From: Myxococcota bacterium
GTDB lineage: Bacteria; Myxococcota_A; UBA9160; UBA4427
Length of the DNA: 44,550 bases
NCBI GenBank assembly: GCA_030748735.1
Contig: JASMLK010000028.1
Span: forward strand, 1 to 44,550
Reading direction: 5' to 3'
The notes beneath the pieces were generated by a model that was given only the letters and a program-made list of their open reading frames with translations, was not told the DNA's origin and searched no databases. Numbering within the stretch: position 1 is the stretch's first letter; the number at the start of each line of letters is the position of its first letter. A program made the position numbers and the translations under genes. Shown one piece after another: positions 31,928 through 40,258 of the stretch.

Positions 31928-32476
31928 GAACACTCTCCTCGAACTCCTCGGCGCCTTCTTTGGCACCGTCGTCTGTGTGGCCGGGGGTGGCGCCCACAGA
32001 ACTTCCATTGAATGGGAACGCTAGAACTTCCGCGGATGGAACCGTTCGTCTCGAACGGGCTGGCTGGATCTTCGTCTCAATGTTTCGCTTCGACTTCTGC
32101 TTGTATCTGATTGCGCGTGCGAAACGGTCGGTCTCGGCGCGCCTGCATTTCTACTGAATCTGCTGAACCAATCCGCCTGTTTCGTTTCGCCGACTTCGCC
32201 GGCTCCCGCGCGAAGCGACCAGTATCTGGCGACGATGCGCACATTGAAAGCGAAATCGTGCGCTTTTTGTGAACGCCTTTCGACTCGTCCCTGGATACGC
32301 CCTTCGATCGAAAACCCTCGGTGGGCCCGACCCTGCCACGAGGTCGAGCGGCGGGTAGCCGATCGGGTGGGGGGGGTGCGGGGCAACCGGGGGCAGCAGT
32401 ATTACCGATTGGTCTATGGCCTGCACCGCCCCGGAAACGCGCGCGCCCACGCAATCTTGCGCGGGCAGTCGCAGGT
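31928..32476. other. Leader/promoter region of the TonB2-type operon
   Basis: These 549 bases have no credible gene. Two direct repeats AGAACTTCC stand at 31998-32006 and 32023-32031, 25 bases apart. Between them is a near-palindrome (TTCCATTGAATGGGAA, 32003-32018). No clear -35/-10 pair could be assigned. The far part near 32350-32390 is very G-rich on the plus strand. Confidence 0.4.
32042..32058. promoter_or_regulatory. Perfect palindrome in TonB operon leader
   Basis: CCGTTCG-TCT-CGAACGG is a 7-base perfect inverted repeat with a 3-base centre, 115 bases upstream of the DUF3450 start. It could be an operator or an RNA hairpin. The regulator is not known. Confidence 0.4.
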
Positions 32477-34555
32477 TCAGATGCGTGCGTCCGGGGGGAC
32501 GAAGCCGGCACCGAGTCGCGAAGCTTCTTGCCGGTTCAACATGGGAAGCAGGGAAACGAACGCTCGTCGCTGATCTGGATCGAGCGATGGGGCGTTTCGG
32601 GCCGCGTCGATCAGCACGCGAGCGATCGTGTCGTCGGGTGTCGTCGCTGCTTCGAGGGCGTCGGCGAGTATTGATGCTTCCTCCAAGGCTGTATCACCCG
32701 GTTGCAGCAGCGAAAAGAGGAGTCGCCGGCCCGCGTCGAGGGCGTGAGGTTGCTGACGAAGGATGCTGCGGTCGATCGCAGCCGCGGCTTCGTACGCGCC
32801 GAGGATGGCAAGGATGCTGGCTTGACGACTCCGAGCCGCCAGGCGTCGCGTGGGGTCGGGGACGCGGGTCTGTTCCAATACTCGTGACCAGTTGCGCGGG
32901 ATCACCCCATGGTCGATCGCCCACTGTGGGGCGGCCCGAATTGTCTCGTGGGGATCGAAGCGGCCTTCGAACGGCACGCCCGCTCGGGCGTAGTAGGCGG
33001 CGACACGTTCGAGGTTTGCCTGGTTGCTCGCGTTGCGGCGCAGATAGATGCCCGAAGTGAGGTTGCGGAAGATGGGGATCCACTGGTCACTGCCTTCGAG
33101 GTGGCGCGTGGTGAAAGCGACGGGGCGGTTGGGGCGACCTTCGCGTGGCAGCCCGGTGCCGAAGAAGACGTCGATTTCGTAACGATCGAGCATCGCTTCG
33201 AAGCCTTCGGGCGAACCCCAACCCCGCAGCCCGATCGTCTGCGCGTCGTCCATGGTTTCGCGCGGAACGTTGAGTGAACCGTTGATGAAGGTCTCGAGCT
33301 CTGGCGCCAACCAGTAGCCGAGGAAGTTGCCACTCGAATAGTCGTTGAAGAGCCGGCCCTCGAGACCGGTGTCCGCGAGAAACCAGACCGCATGCGCGTG
33401 GTGCTTCCCGGCGGGATAGGGCTCGGCGTAGGTCGCGACACTTCGCACGCCGCGTGAGATCATCGGCCAGGCGCCGTGGGCAACGAAGGTGAATGCCGTC
33501 GCAAGGGCCATGGCAATCCCCATGCCTCGCCGAAACCCGACCGGGTTCGAGGTTCGCAAGCAGTCGCCGATCGCAAGAAGCACGAAGATCGACATCCAGC
33601 TGAAGCGCACCGCCAGCAGCATTGCGACGAGCGAGGCACAAGCGATTGCGAGCAATGCGGGGTCTGGACCTGTCGGCGCGAAATCACCGCGTGCTGTTTC
33701 GGAGCGCGCCGTGTGAACCACCACCGCGGGAGTGATCAGCAGCAAGAGCCAGGTCGCACACCAGCTCAGCGGGCTCGGCGGAATATTGGCTTCGGGCCAT
33801 GTGAACAAACGAAAGCGCGCCCATTCGTCGGTGATCCGAGCCAGTTCCGGCGTATCGGCCCCCGCTTCGAAGTAGAGAAGGTGCGGGGCGGCGAAGGTGG
33901 GATTGATCAAGGTCGCCGCGGTTCCCACCAGCAGTGCGACGAGCAGCGCACGTTGGCGATCCGCCGCCGCACGCGAACGGTCCAACCCGACCCAGCGCGA
34001 GGATGCAACGCCACCGACGGCGGCACCGAGCAGGATCGGACCCAGCAGGAAGGCTGCGTGTGCGTTGGCCCAGAATGCGAAGAGCAGGGCGGCGACCGTC
34101 GCGGGGGGCAGCTCGAAACCCTTGCGGGCGGAACCGGGGTCACGCGAACCAAGCACGAGCGCATTCACCGCAACGATCGCGAACAGAATGCTCAGTAACT
34201 CGGGGCGAAGTTGGAACAGGCGATAGGCCGACATCGCAGCGAACAACGCCGTCGCCCCGCTTGCGAATTCGATCGACCCACTCACGCGATGGAGTGCTCG
34301 AAACGCCACCACGAACATGGCGACGACGAGCGCAACATGCAGCACACGCAGTCCGATGAACCCGGTCCACGACCTGGTGAGATGGAGCAGCAGACCCGAA
34401 AGCCAGGCGGCGGGTGCCGGGGCTTCGCGCGCCGTAAACAGAAGCGGGTCGGCTTCGAGCCAGGGCCCGAGCGCGGCATAGGCCCGCCCCATCGCGAGGT
34501 GCCACCAGGTGTCTTCCGCGAACACCGGCTGACCGACCGAGATCAAGACCGACAA
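32477..34555 (-). CDS. Polytopic GT-C-like membrane protein with C-terminal extracytoplasmic domain
   Basis: This protein of about 692 residues has ten or more membrane segments in its first 400 residues and a soluble C-terminal part of about 300. The N-terminal loop motif AEDTWWHLAMGRAY is the DxWWHLxxG pattern found in GT-C-like proteins of unknown specificity. A segment RLFNDYSSGNFLGYWLAPE, with a following EIDVFFGTG, resembles the post-membrane domain of such proteins. The start is uncertain: the first in-frame candidate is TTG at 34555, inside what looks like the first membrane segment, so the real N-terminus may lie up to 30 codons upstream, just after the stop of the preceding gene. 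It is 108 bases downstream of the barrel gene on the same strand. The acceptor and donor are unknown. Confidence 0.75.
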   Translation of the reverse strand: MSVLISVGQPVFAEDTWWHLAMGRAYAALGPWLEADPLLFTAREAPAPAAWLSGLLLHLTRSWTGFIGLRVLHVALVVAMFVVAFRALHRVSGSIEFASGATALFAAMSAYRLFQLRPELLSILFAIVAVNALVLGSRDPGSARKGFELPPATVAALLFAFWANAHAAFLLGPILLGAAVGGVASSRWVGLDRSRAAADRQRALLVALLVGTAATLINPTFAAPHLLYFEAGADTPELARITDEWARFRLFTWPEANIPPSPLSWCATWLLLLITPAVVVHTARSETARGDFAPTGPDPALLAIACASLVAMLLAVRFSWMSIFVLLAIGDCLRTSNPVGFRRGMGIAMALATAFTFVAHGAWPMISRGVRSVATYAEPYPAGKHHAHAVWFLADTGLEGRLFNDYSSGNFLGYWLAPELETFINGSLNVPRETMDDAQTIGLRGWGSPEGFEAMLDRYEIDVFFGTGLPREGRPNRPVAFTTRHLEGSDQWIPIFRNLTSGIYLRRNASNQANLERVAAYYARAGVPFEGRFDPHETIRAAPQWAIDHGVIPRNWSRVLEQTRVPDPTRRLAARSRQASILAILGAYEAAAAIDRSILRQQPHALDAGRRLLFSLLQPGDTALEEASILADALEAATTPDDTIARVLIDAARNAPSLDPDQRRAFVSLLPMLNRQEASRLGAGFVPPDARI

Positions 34556-34663
34556 CGCGACGAAAGCAGATGCTGCGCAAGCGATGATGCGCGCAGCGCG
34601 GGTCGTTCCAGTTGGGCCGGGCGAAGTTGAAGAAGGCGTCGCGAGGGCCTCGTTGCGGTGTGA

Positions 34664-35746
34664 TCAGTTGGGCATGTAGTGGAAGCGAAGGCCGAGTCGC
34701 AGCCGGTAGAACCAGGGGTCGATCTTGTGCTCCCAGTGCCCGCGATAGGTGTCGTCGAGCAAGCCCTGGCCGGTCTTGGTCACCGCGTCGTCCAATTCGA
34801 CCTTGCGGTCGCCCAGTACCTTGTAGGCGTTCGCGCCGATGAAGACGGCCGCAGCAACATCGCCGAAACGCCCGGACACGTACTCGACTTCGATGCCGGG
34901 GCCGATGCCGTTCACGACCAGGGTGTCCGTTGCCTTCAGGTAGATCTCACGCGTCTCCGTGCCGAACGGATCGAGCGGAGTGCTTCCCAGCACCGACTCC
35001 GTGCCGTTGACATCGTCCTTGATGCCGGCCGAAACGCGTCCCGTGACGTCGAGTCGCCACTGCGACCAACCGAAAGACGGCTTGATGTTGACGGTGCGAC
35101 CGCCCGCCTTGAGCGGGATGACGATTCCGACCTGGGCGCTGTATTGAAACGTCTGCGGCAGGCTCTCGGTATGCGACCCCGCGCCTTGCAGGGCCTGCGT
35201 TGGGATGGCCGGTGTGTCCGCCGAGGTCTGGGGCTCTCGGATGACACCCAGGTTGCCCTCTGTCGCAATCGTACGCTCGGGCGGAAATACAGCGGAGAGT
35301 TCGGTGTTGACGAACACCCGCGGGTTGATTCCCAATGGCAGCTCGACCACGACCGGGGACGTCAACTGAAGCTCGACCCCGATTCCGGGCCAAAAGGGCA
35401 GGTCGGAGCCATCGGCCGAGTCGCGCATGGCTGCGGGTTGGTCGGCGGCTACCGGCGGGTCGCCGCGCGGGTCGGGCTTCGTCGGGTCTCCCTGCGTACA
35501 CGGCGCGAGCAGGCCGCCCCCCGACCCGGGGCCACCGATGTCGCAGGAGCTGCTTAGTGACGATTGATGCTTCTGTGCGTGGAAGTTCCCGGTCAAGGAC
35601 AGCGCGGGGATCCAATCCCCAAGTACACTGCTCTCGGTTGTTTCGTCCGGCGCTGCAAACGCGATGCTGGAACCGCAGCACAGCAGTGCGGCGACCGACA
35701 GCGATGCGGTGAGCGAGCGTACTCGTGTCTTGACCCTGACAGGCAT
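34664..35746 (-). CDS. Outer membrane beta-barrel protein
   Basis: This 360-residue protein has a Sec signal peptide (LTASLSVAALLCCGSSIAFA) and a mature part rich in alternating hydrophobic strands (IGVELQLTSPVVVELPLGI; QYSAQVGIVIPLKAGG). The C-terminal YRLRLGLRFHYMPN is barrel-like although the last residue is not aromatic. A Gly/Pro/Asp-rich loop with one Cys pair (near 68-83) follows the first strand. It is divergent from the complete TonB-dependent receptor with a 120-base shared upstream region, so the two may be co-regulated. No porin family can be named. On the minus strand a TAATAC sits 9 bases before the ATG. Confidence 0.75.
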   Translation of the reverse strand: MPVRVKTRVRSLTASLSVAALLCCGSSIAFAAPDETTESSVLGDWIPALSLTGNFHAQKHQSSLSSSCDIGGPGSGGGLLAPCTQGDPTKPDPRGDPPVAADQPAAMRDSADGSDLPFWPGIGVELQLTSPVVVELPLGINPRVFVNTELSAVFPPERTIATEGNLGVIREPQTSADTPAIPTQALQGAGSHTESLPQTFQYSAQVGIVIPLKAGGRTVNIKPSFGWSQWRLDVTGRVSAGIKDDVNGTESVLGSTPLDPFGTETREIYLKATDTLVVNGIGPGIEVEYVSGRFGDVAAAVFIGANAYKVLGDRKVELDDAVTKTGQGLLDDTYRGHWEHKIDPWFYRLRLGLRFHYMPN

Positions 35747-35866
35747 AGCCGCTTAGTATTACAACAAGACGGTGGGATGGCACGCGCGCTCTATTCCGGT
35801 TGACGTCGCGACGACGATCTCTGAAAGCTCCTCATCAGCAGGAACAGCAGGATTCCGACGATCCCC

Positions 35867-38710
35867 ATGCAGACCCCCGCCCGCCTCATGTGCTGCCGCT
35901 TCGCATCCGTGACGTCCACCGCAGCCATCGTCACCTGTGCCCTCGCGTTGTTGTTTTGCTTCACCCCCGAAGCCGCGATCGCACAGCAAGACGACCCCGT
36001 GGGCGCAGCCGGCGAAGGTGAAGCCGGCGACGACGAGCTGGATGTATACGGCCCCGACTCGGATGAAAAGGACGACGACATCGAGGTCATGAAGGTTCGC
36101 GCCGGGGAGTCGGACGCCGCCGCCGACTTCGAATCTGGCGACTCGGTCCAGGCGTTCGACGCGGCCGACCTCGAGGCACTCGGTGCCCAGAGCATCGCCG
36201 ACCTGGCGAGTTTTACGCCCAATCTCGAAATCGTGACTTCCGGTGCCACGACCCCCACCTTCTTCATTCGCGGTGTGGGGCTGAACGATTTCAGTGCGAA
36301 TTCGTCAGGTGCTGTCGCGATCTTGTTCAACGACGTCCCCAAGAACGCGCCGGCGCTGCAGCTCGGGACGCTCTTCGACATCGAAAACGTCAACGTGCTG
36401 CGAGGGCCCCAGGGAACCGGCAACTATAGAAGTGCGTCGGCCGGGGCGATCAAGATCTACACGCGGAAGCCGACCGGCCAATACAACGCGTACCTTCAAC
36501 AGTCCTACGGCAACTACAGCGCGCTGGATATCCAGGGAGCGGTAGGGGCTCCGATCTTCGAAGACATCATTGCAGGACGACTCGCCTTTCGCGTCACGGA
36601 TCGAGACGGTTATCAGAAGAACCGCTGTGGGGGGGCGCCGCCCTTCAACGAGCGAGGGTCGAGGGATGGCGACACCGTCATCGGTAGCCTCTTTGGTCGT
36701 CATCCCGACTACTCGATTTGCGGCGAGACGGTTCCGATCGGGGCCCGAGCCGTCCTGGACACCGGTGAGCAGCCTCCGCGCGACGCGAACGGCCTCGCGC
36801 GTTCACACATCACGCCGGGGTTGCCGAAGCGCCTGAACGACCAGGGTAATTGGGCAGCACGCGGAACCCTTCTCTTTCAGCCGACCCTCGACCAGGAGTG
36901 GTTGTTCACCGCGAGCGGCGGAGAGCGCGATGAGTACACGCGCGTGGGACAGTCGACCGGAACATTCAACCAGCTGAGCACCACGCTGGTTGGCCCCTTC
37001 GGCAAACCGGGCGCCGGGCTCCTGGGTTCGCGAGACCAGTTCGCCGGAGGCGCGGAGGGTCATGTCTCGGACGAGATCGAGATCCGACGACTGAAGCTGG
37101 ATCCGTGCCTGATCGACAGCAAGGAATACATCGGCTTCCAGAACCTGGACGAGAACATCGAAAGCCGATGCTTCGTCGATGGAGATGCTCGCACAACCAA
37201 AGACAACAACAGGATCAATCAATCGAATCTGCTGGCGAGGCAGCTTCTTGCGCGCGACCTGGCTCGCAACCTCGACGACAAGCCGTGGACGGGCGAATAC
37301 AACAACCCCGGAGGCACGGTCCTGGATACGTGGGGCGTATCCCTCAAGGGTGACCTCGTCATTGCGGATTCGATCAACGTCACGACGGTGACCGGGTACG
37401 ATTTCTACGATCGACTCGTCGAGAACGACCTGGACCAGAGTCCCAACCAGGTCCTCGAGATCACGACGGATGATCAGGGTTGGCAGGTCGCACAGACGGT
37501 CGACGTTACGGGAGAGATTGGCGACGACAGCGGCGTTTCATGGAGCGCCGGCGGCCTCTTCCTTTATGAAGTGCTGGATGTGGACGTCGACAACCAATTC
37601 AGTGCGAATCTGCAGGCGGTCGCCGCATCGAGCCGACAGTACCGGCAGAAGCTGTGGAGCGGCGCAGCCCACCTGGGCTTCAACTTCGGCTTCTTCGAGA
37701 ACTTCGTCGTCGACGCGGGGCTCCGGTACAACTGGGAACGCAAGTCGATGGACTACTTCCTGGTCGAAAGTGGGGTGCTGGGGTTCGATCTGTTCGCTTC
37801 GGAGGTATGGCAAGCGCCCACGGGTGGCGTTCGGCTCACGTTCAACTTCACCGAGACCACCTACGCCTATTGGAAGTACACGCGCGGTTGGAAGGGCGGT
37901 CACTACAACGCGATCGGCGGGCGGGACGGCGTTCGCGCGGCAAAGCCCGAGAACATCGATTCCTTCGAGATGGGGCTTCATCTCGCAATCATGAACGGCC
38001 AGCTCACCGCAGATCTCTCGGTGTTCCACTACAACTATCAGAACTATCAGCTGTTCACGGTGCAGTCGACGTTCACCGGGATCGAGTTCGTCGTTCTCAA
38101 TGCGGATGATGCCGAGGTCTACGGTGCGGAACTCGACCTGACGCTGCGCCCGAACAAGATCGGGCCTTGGGAATGGCAAGGCCTGATGGTGCGTTCGGTG
38201 GTCGGCTGGCTCGAGAGCCAGTTCCTCGATTTCAACCAGAACGTCTTCCAGCGAATCGACAGCGGTGCGGGCTTCGGTTCACCTCCGCTGTCCATCAACA
38301 ACGAGATCCAGAACTCCGGGAACCCACTTCTCAATTCACCGCGCTTCAAGGTCAGCCTGACGGCGCAGCAGACACTGCCGATCGGACGATTGGGGCAGGT
38401 GACCTTCCGCTGGGATGGTGCGTGGACCGACGACACGACCTTCGATGCATCCAAGGGCAAAGGCCTCCCGAACGTCGATGGCGACCAGTTCCTGCCGAAG
38501 CACACGATCGGGCAGCGGGCGTACTGGATTCACAACGCGCGCGTTGCGTACACGACACCCGGCGGGTTCGAGGTTGCAGGCTGGATTCGCAACATCGAAA
38601 ACAAGGCGTACAAGAACTTCGCCTTCGACGCGGTTCGGCTGACCAATGCTGTCATCTACACGGCCGGCGAGCCCCGGACCTTCGGCGTTCAGCTTTCTAC
38701 CGAGTTCTGA
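35867..38710 (+). CDS. TonB-dependent outer membrane receptor (complete, copy B)
   Basis: This 947-residue receptor has a signal peptide cleaved near AAIA (residue 39), an acidic linker and a TonB-box-like EVMKVRA. The plug domain (about 85-205) contains FFIRGVGLNDF and VLRGPQGTG, and a 22-strand-type barrel follows. The protein ends in STEF with an aromatic last residue. It takes up an unknown ligand with energy from the TonB system encoded at 26704-31927. It is paralogous to the partial receptor at 1-1221 and, like it, converges on a Thr-type sulfatase-like gene. The start at 35867 was chosen for its signal peptide; an ATG seven codons later is also possible. Neighbouring enzymes hint at a phospho- or sulfo-ester ligand, but nothing in the receptor shows this. 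Confidence 0.93.
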   Translation: MQTPARLMCCRFASVTSTAAIVTCALALLFCFTPEAAIAQQDDPVGAAGEGEAGDDELDVYGPDSDEKDDDIEVMKVRAGESDAAADFESGDSVQAFDAADLEALGAQSIADLASFTPNLEIVTSGATTPTFFIRGVGLNDFSANSSGAVAILFNDVPKNAPALQLGTLFDIENVNVLRGPQGTGNYRSASAGAIKIYTRKPTGQYNAYLQQSYGNYSALDIQGAVGAPIFEDIIAGRLAFRVTDRDGYQKNRCGGAPPFNERGSRDGDTVIGSLFGRHPDYSICGETVPIGARAVLDTGEQPPRDANGLARSHITPGLPKRLNDQGNWAARGTLLFQPTLDQEWLFTASGGERDEYTRVGQSTGTFNQLSTTLVGPFGKPGAGLLGSRDQFAGGAEGHVSDEIEIRRLKLDPCLIDSKEYIGFQNLDENIESRCFVDGDARTTKDNNRINQSNLLARQLLARDLARNLDDKPWTGEYNNPGGTVLDTWGVSLKGDLVIADSINVTTVTGYDFYDRLVENDLDQSPNQVLEITTDDQGWQVAQTVDVTGEIGDDSGVSWSAGGLFLYEVLDVDVDNQFSANLQAVAASSRQYRQKLWSGAAHLGFNFGFFENFVVDAGLRYNWERKSMDYFLVESGVLGFDLFASEVWQAPTGGVRLTFNFTETTYAYWKYTRGWKGGHYNAIGGRDGVRAAKPENIDSFEMGLHLAIMNGQLTADLSVFHYNYQNYQLFTVQSTFTGIEFVVLNADDAEVYGAELDLTLRPNKIGPWEWQGLMVRSVVGWLESQFLDFNQNVFQRIDSGAGFGSPPLSINNEIQNSGNPLLNSPRFKVSLTAQQTLPIGRLGQVTFRWDGAWTDDTTFDASKGKGLPNVDGDQFLPKHTIGQRAYWIHNARVAYTTPGGFEVAGWIRNIENKAYKNFAFDAVRLTNAVIYTAGEPRTFGVQLSTEF

Positions 38711-38747
38711 TCCGGCTGAAGCCGTCGGGATCTGGCGCGCTGGATCA

Positions 38748-40166
38748 TCACTGCCCGATGTCGTAACCGATCGCGCGCAGCTGATTGAGTTCCATCTCGC
38801 TGATCTCGCGGGTAGGCATCTCACCGAAGATCGGGGGCTCGGCGAGCTTCTCGTCCGCGATGCTACGCAGGCGTGCCAGGGTGGCGGCTTCGGTCTCACT
38901 GAGGTTCTTGAGTTCGGCGGGATCGAGGCTCGCGTCGAAGAGCTGCTCGACCAGATCGACTTCGATCGGTGTTCGGACGTAGCGAAGGGAATCATCGGCA
39001 ACCGAAACCGTCACCTGCTTTTCGATGTTTCGCTTGCCCCATCCCATTTCGAGGTACGCCATCCCCGTGCGGTCCGCAGCCGGGGCTTCGGTGCCTGTTG
39101 CGGCTGCGACGATGTCCGGCACGAGCGACCGCCCGTCGCTCGGGCGCGAAGTCTCGACCCCGAGGATCTCGAAGAGCGTCGGCCAGATGTCGATGTTGCG
39201 CGAGCGCGACTCGACGACTACGGGCTCACCGAGCTTGAACGGCAGCCAGAAGAAGAAGGGAACCTCGGTGCTCTCCTTGAAGACCTGCCGCCCGTGGCCT
39301 TCGAAGCCGCGTTCCGAGAAGGCCTCGCCGTGGTCGGACGCGACGACGACGATCGTATTCTCTGCGTAACCCTGGTCGACCAGGTGTTCGATCAGGACCT
39401 TGATGGTGGTGTCGGTCCAGCGGATGGAGTTGTCGTAGACGTCGGAGTAGTGGCTTCCGAACAGTGCCGATTCCTCGTCGTACGTATATTCATGGATGTC
39501 CATCAGGTGGAGATAGAGGAACCAGCGTCCACCGCTGTGGACGCGCAGGAATTCGATCGCCGAAGCGGTAACGTCCTCGTCGGTACCGCCTTTGCTCAGG
39601 GTGGGCTTCTTCGCGAGTACGCCGCGCTTGAGACCGAGCGGCGTCGGGCGGTTGTACACCTCGAACCCCTGCTCGAAGCCGAAGGTTGGGGCCACCCATC
39701 CGTTGCGAAACAACCCGATGGACCGGAAACCCGCATCGCGCAGGATTTCTGCCGGCATCTCTGCTTCTTCGGGTAGCACGTGGTCGAAGCGGGTAATGCC
39801 CGCACGCCACGGGTTCAGCCCTGTCCACATCGACGCCATCGAGGCCTTCGTCCATGACGATTGAGAGAGATGGCGGTCGAAGCGGACCCCGGTCGCGGCC
39901 ATCTGGTCGAGGAACGGGCTGGTTTCGCGCTCGTGCCCGTAACTGCCGAGGCGATCCGAGCGCAGCGTGTCGATCAAGATGAAAAGAACGTTGACGTCGT
40001 CGCGTTCGTGGAGTTGTTGCAGGTCGTCGATGGTCCCGACTTGCCGCGGGTCTGCGGGACCGCTGCCGGGTTCGGCCTGGTTGCCCGTACTGAGGAGGTA
40101 GGCGACCACGATGGCGGCCGCGGCCACCAGCCATGGCCAGCGTCGATCGAGGATGCTGTCTGACAT
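38748..40166 (-). CDS. Membrane-anchored sulfatase/phosphodiesterase-like protein (copy B)
   Basis: This 472-residue paralogue of 1294-2724 has the same residue numbering in its first half: membrane anchor at about 10-26, Asp66 in LIDTLRSDR and the nucleophile loop SSWTKASMASMWTG with Thr106. The Cys/Ser-x-Pro-x-Arg of FGly sulfatases is replaced by Thr-Lys-Ala-Ser-Met. SDHGEAFSERGFEGHGRQVF carries the second metal-site Asp-His and a further His. Both copies end with a LNQLRA(L/I)GY motif. The start at 40166 is set by the match with copy A and by a -10-like box 8 bases upstream. It is convergent with the receptor and divergent from the TPR lipoprotein gene, as in copy A. The reaction and substrate are unknown. 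Confidence 0.88.
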   Translation of the reverse strand: MSDSILDRRWPWLVAAAAIVVAYLLSTGNQAEPGSGPADPRQVGTIDDLQQLHERDDVNVLFILIDTLRSDRLGSYGHERETSPFLDQMAATGVRFDRHLSQSSWTKASMASMWTGLNPWRAGITRFDHVLPEEAEMPAEILRDAGFRSIGLFRNGWVAPTFGFEQGFEVYNRPTPLGLKRGVLAKKPTLSKGGTDEDVTASAIEFLRVHSGGRWFLYLHLMDIHEYTYDEESALFGSHYSDVYDNSIRWTDTTIKVLIEHLVDQGYAENTIVVVASDHGEAFSERGFEGHGRQVFKESTEVPFFFWLPFKLGEPVVVESRSRNIDIWPTLFEILGVETSRPSDGRSLVPDIVAAATGTEAPAADRTGMAYLEMGWGKRNIEKQVTVSVADDSLRYVRTPIEVDLVEQLFDASLDPAELKNLSETEAATLARLRSIADEKLAEPPIFGEMPTREISEMELNQLRAIGYDIGQ

Positions 40167-40174
40167 GGGGCGGG

Positions 40175-40180
40175 ACCTTA
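40175..40180 (-). promoter_or_regulatory. Putative -10 box of leaderless promoter
   Basis: On the minus strand TAAGGT lies 8 bases before the ATG at 40166; the spacer is CCCGCCCC, with no ribosome site possible. Confidence 0.4.
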
Positions 40181-40246
40181 GCGCGTCGTCTAGAAGCCAG
40201 ACCAGTATCGAAGCGCCCGAGCGCTTCCTTATGGGGTACCGACGAC

Positions 40247-40252
40247 TATACT
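40247..40252 (+). promoter_or_regulatory. Putative -10 box of leaderless promoter
   Basis: TATACT lies 6 bases before the ATG at 40259, with TTCCTT 16 bases further upstream as a weak -35. Transcription should start at the start codon. It mirrors the divergent arrangement at 2732-2935. Confidence 0.5.
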
Positions 40253-40258
40253 GCGCGG

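Noticed and set aside
35778..35793. Possible third sigma-54 promoter before the TonB-dependent receptor
   Set aside because: TGGCACG is a perfect -24 element, but the required GC at -12 is absent (CT in that register).
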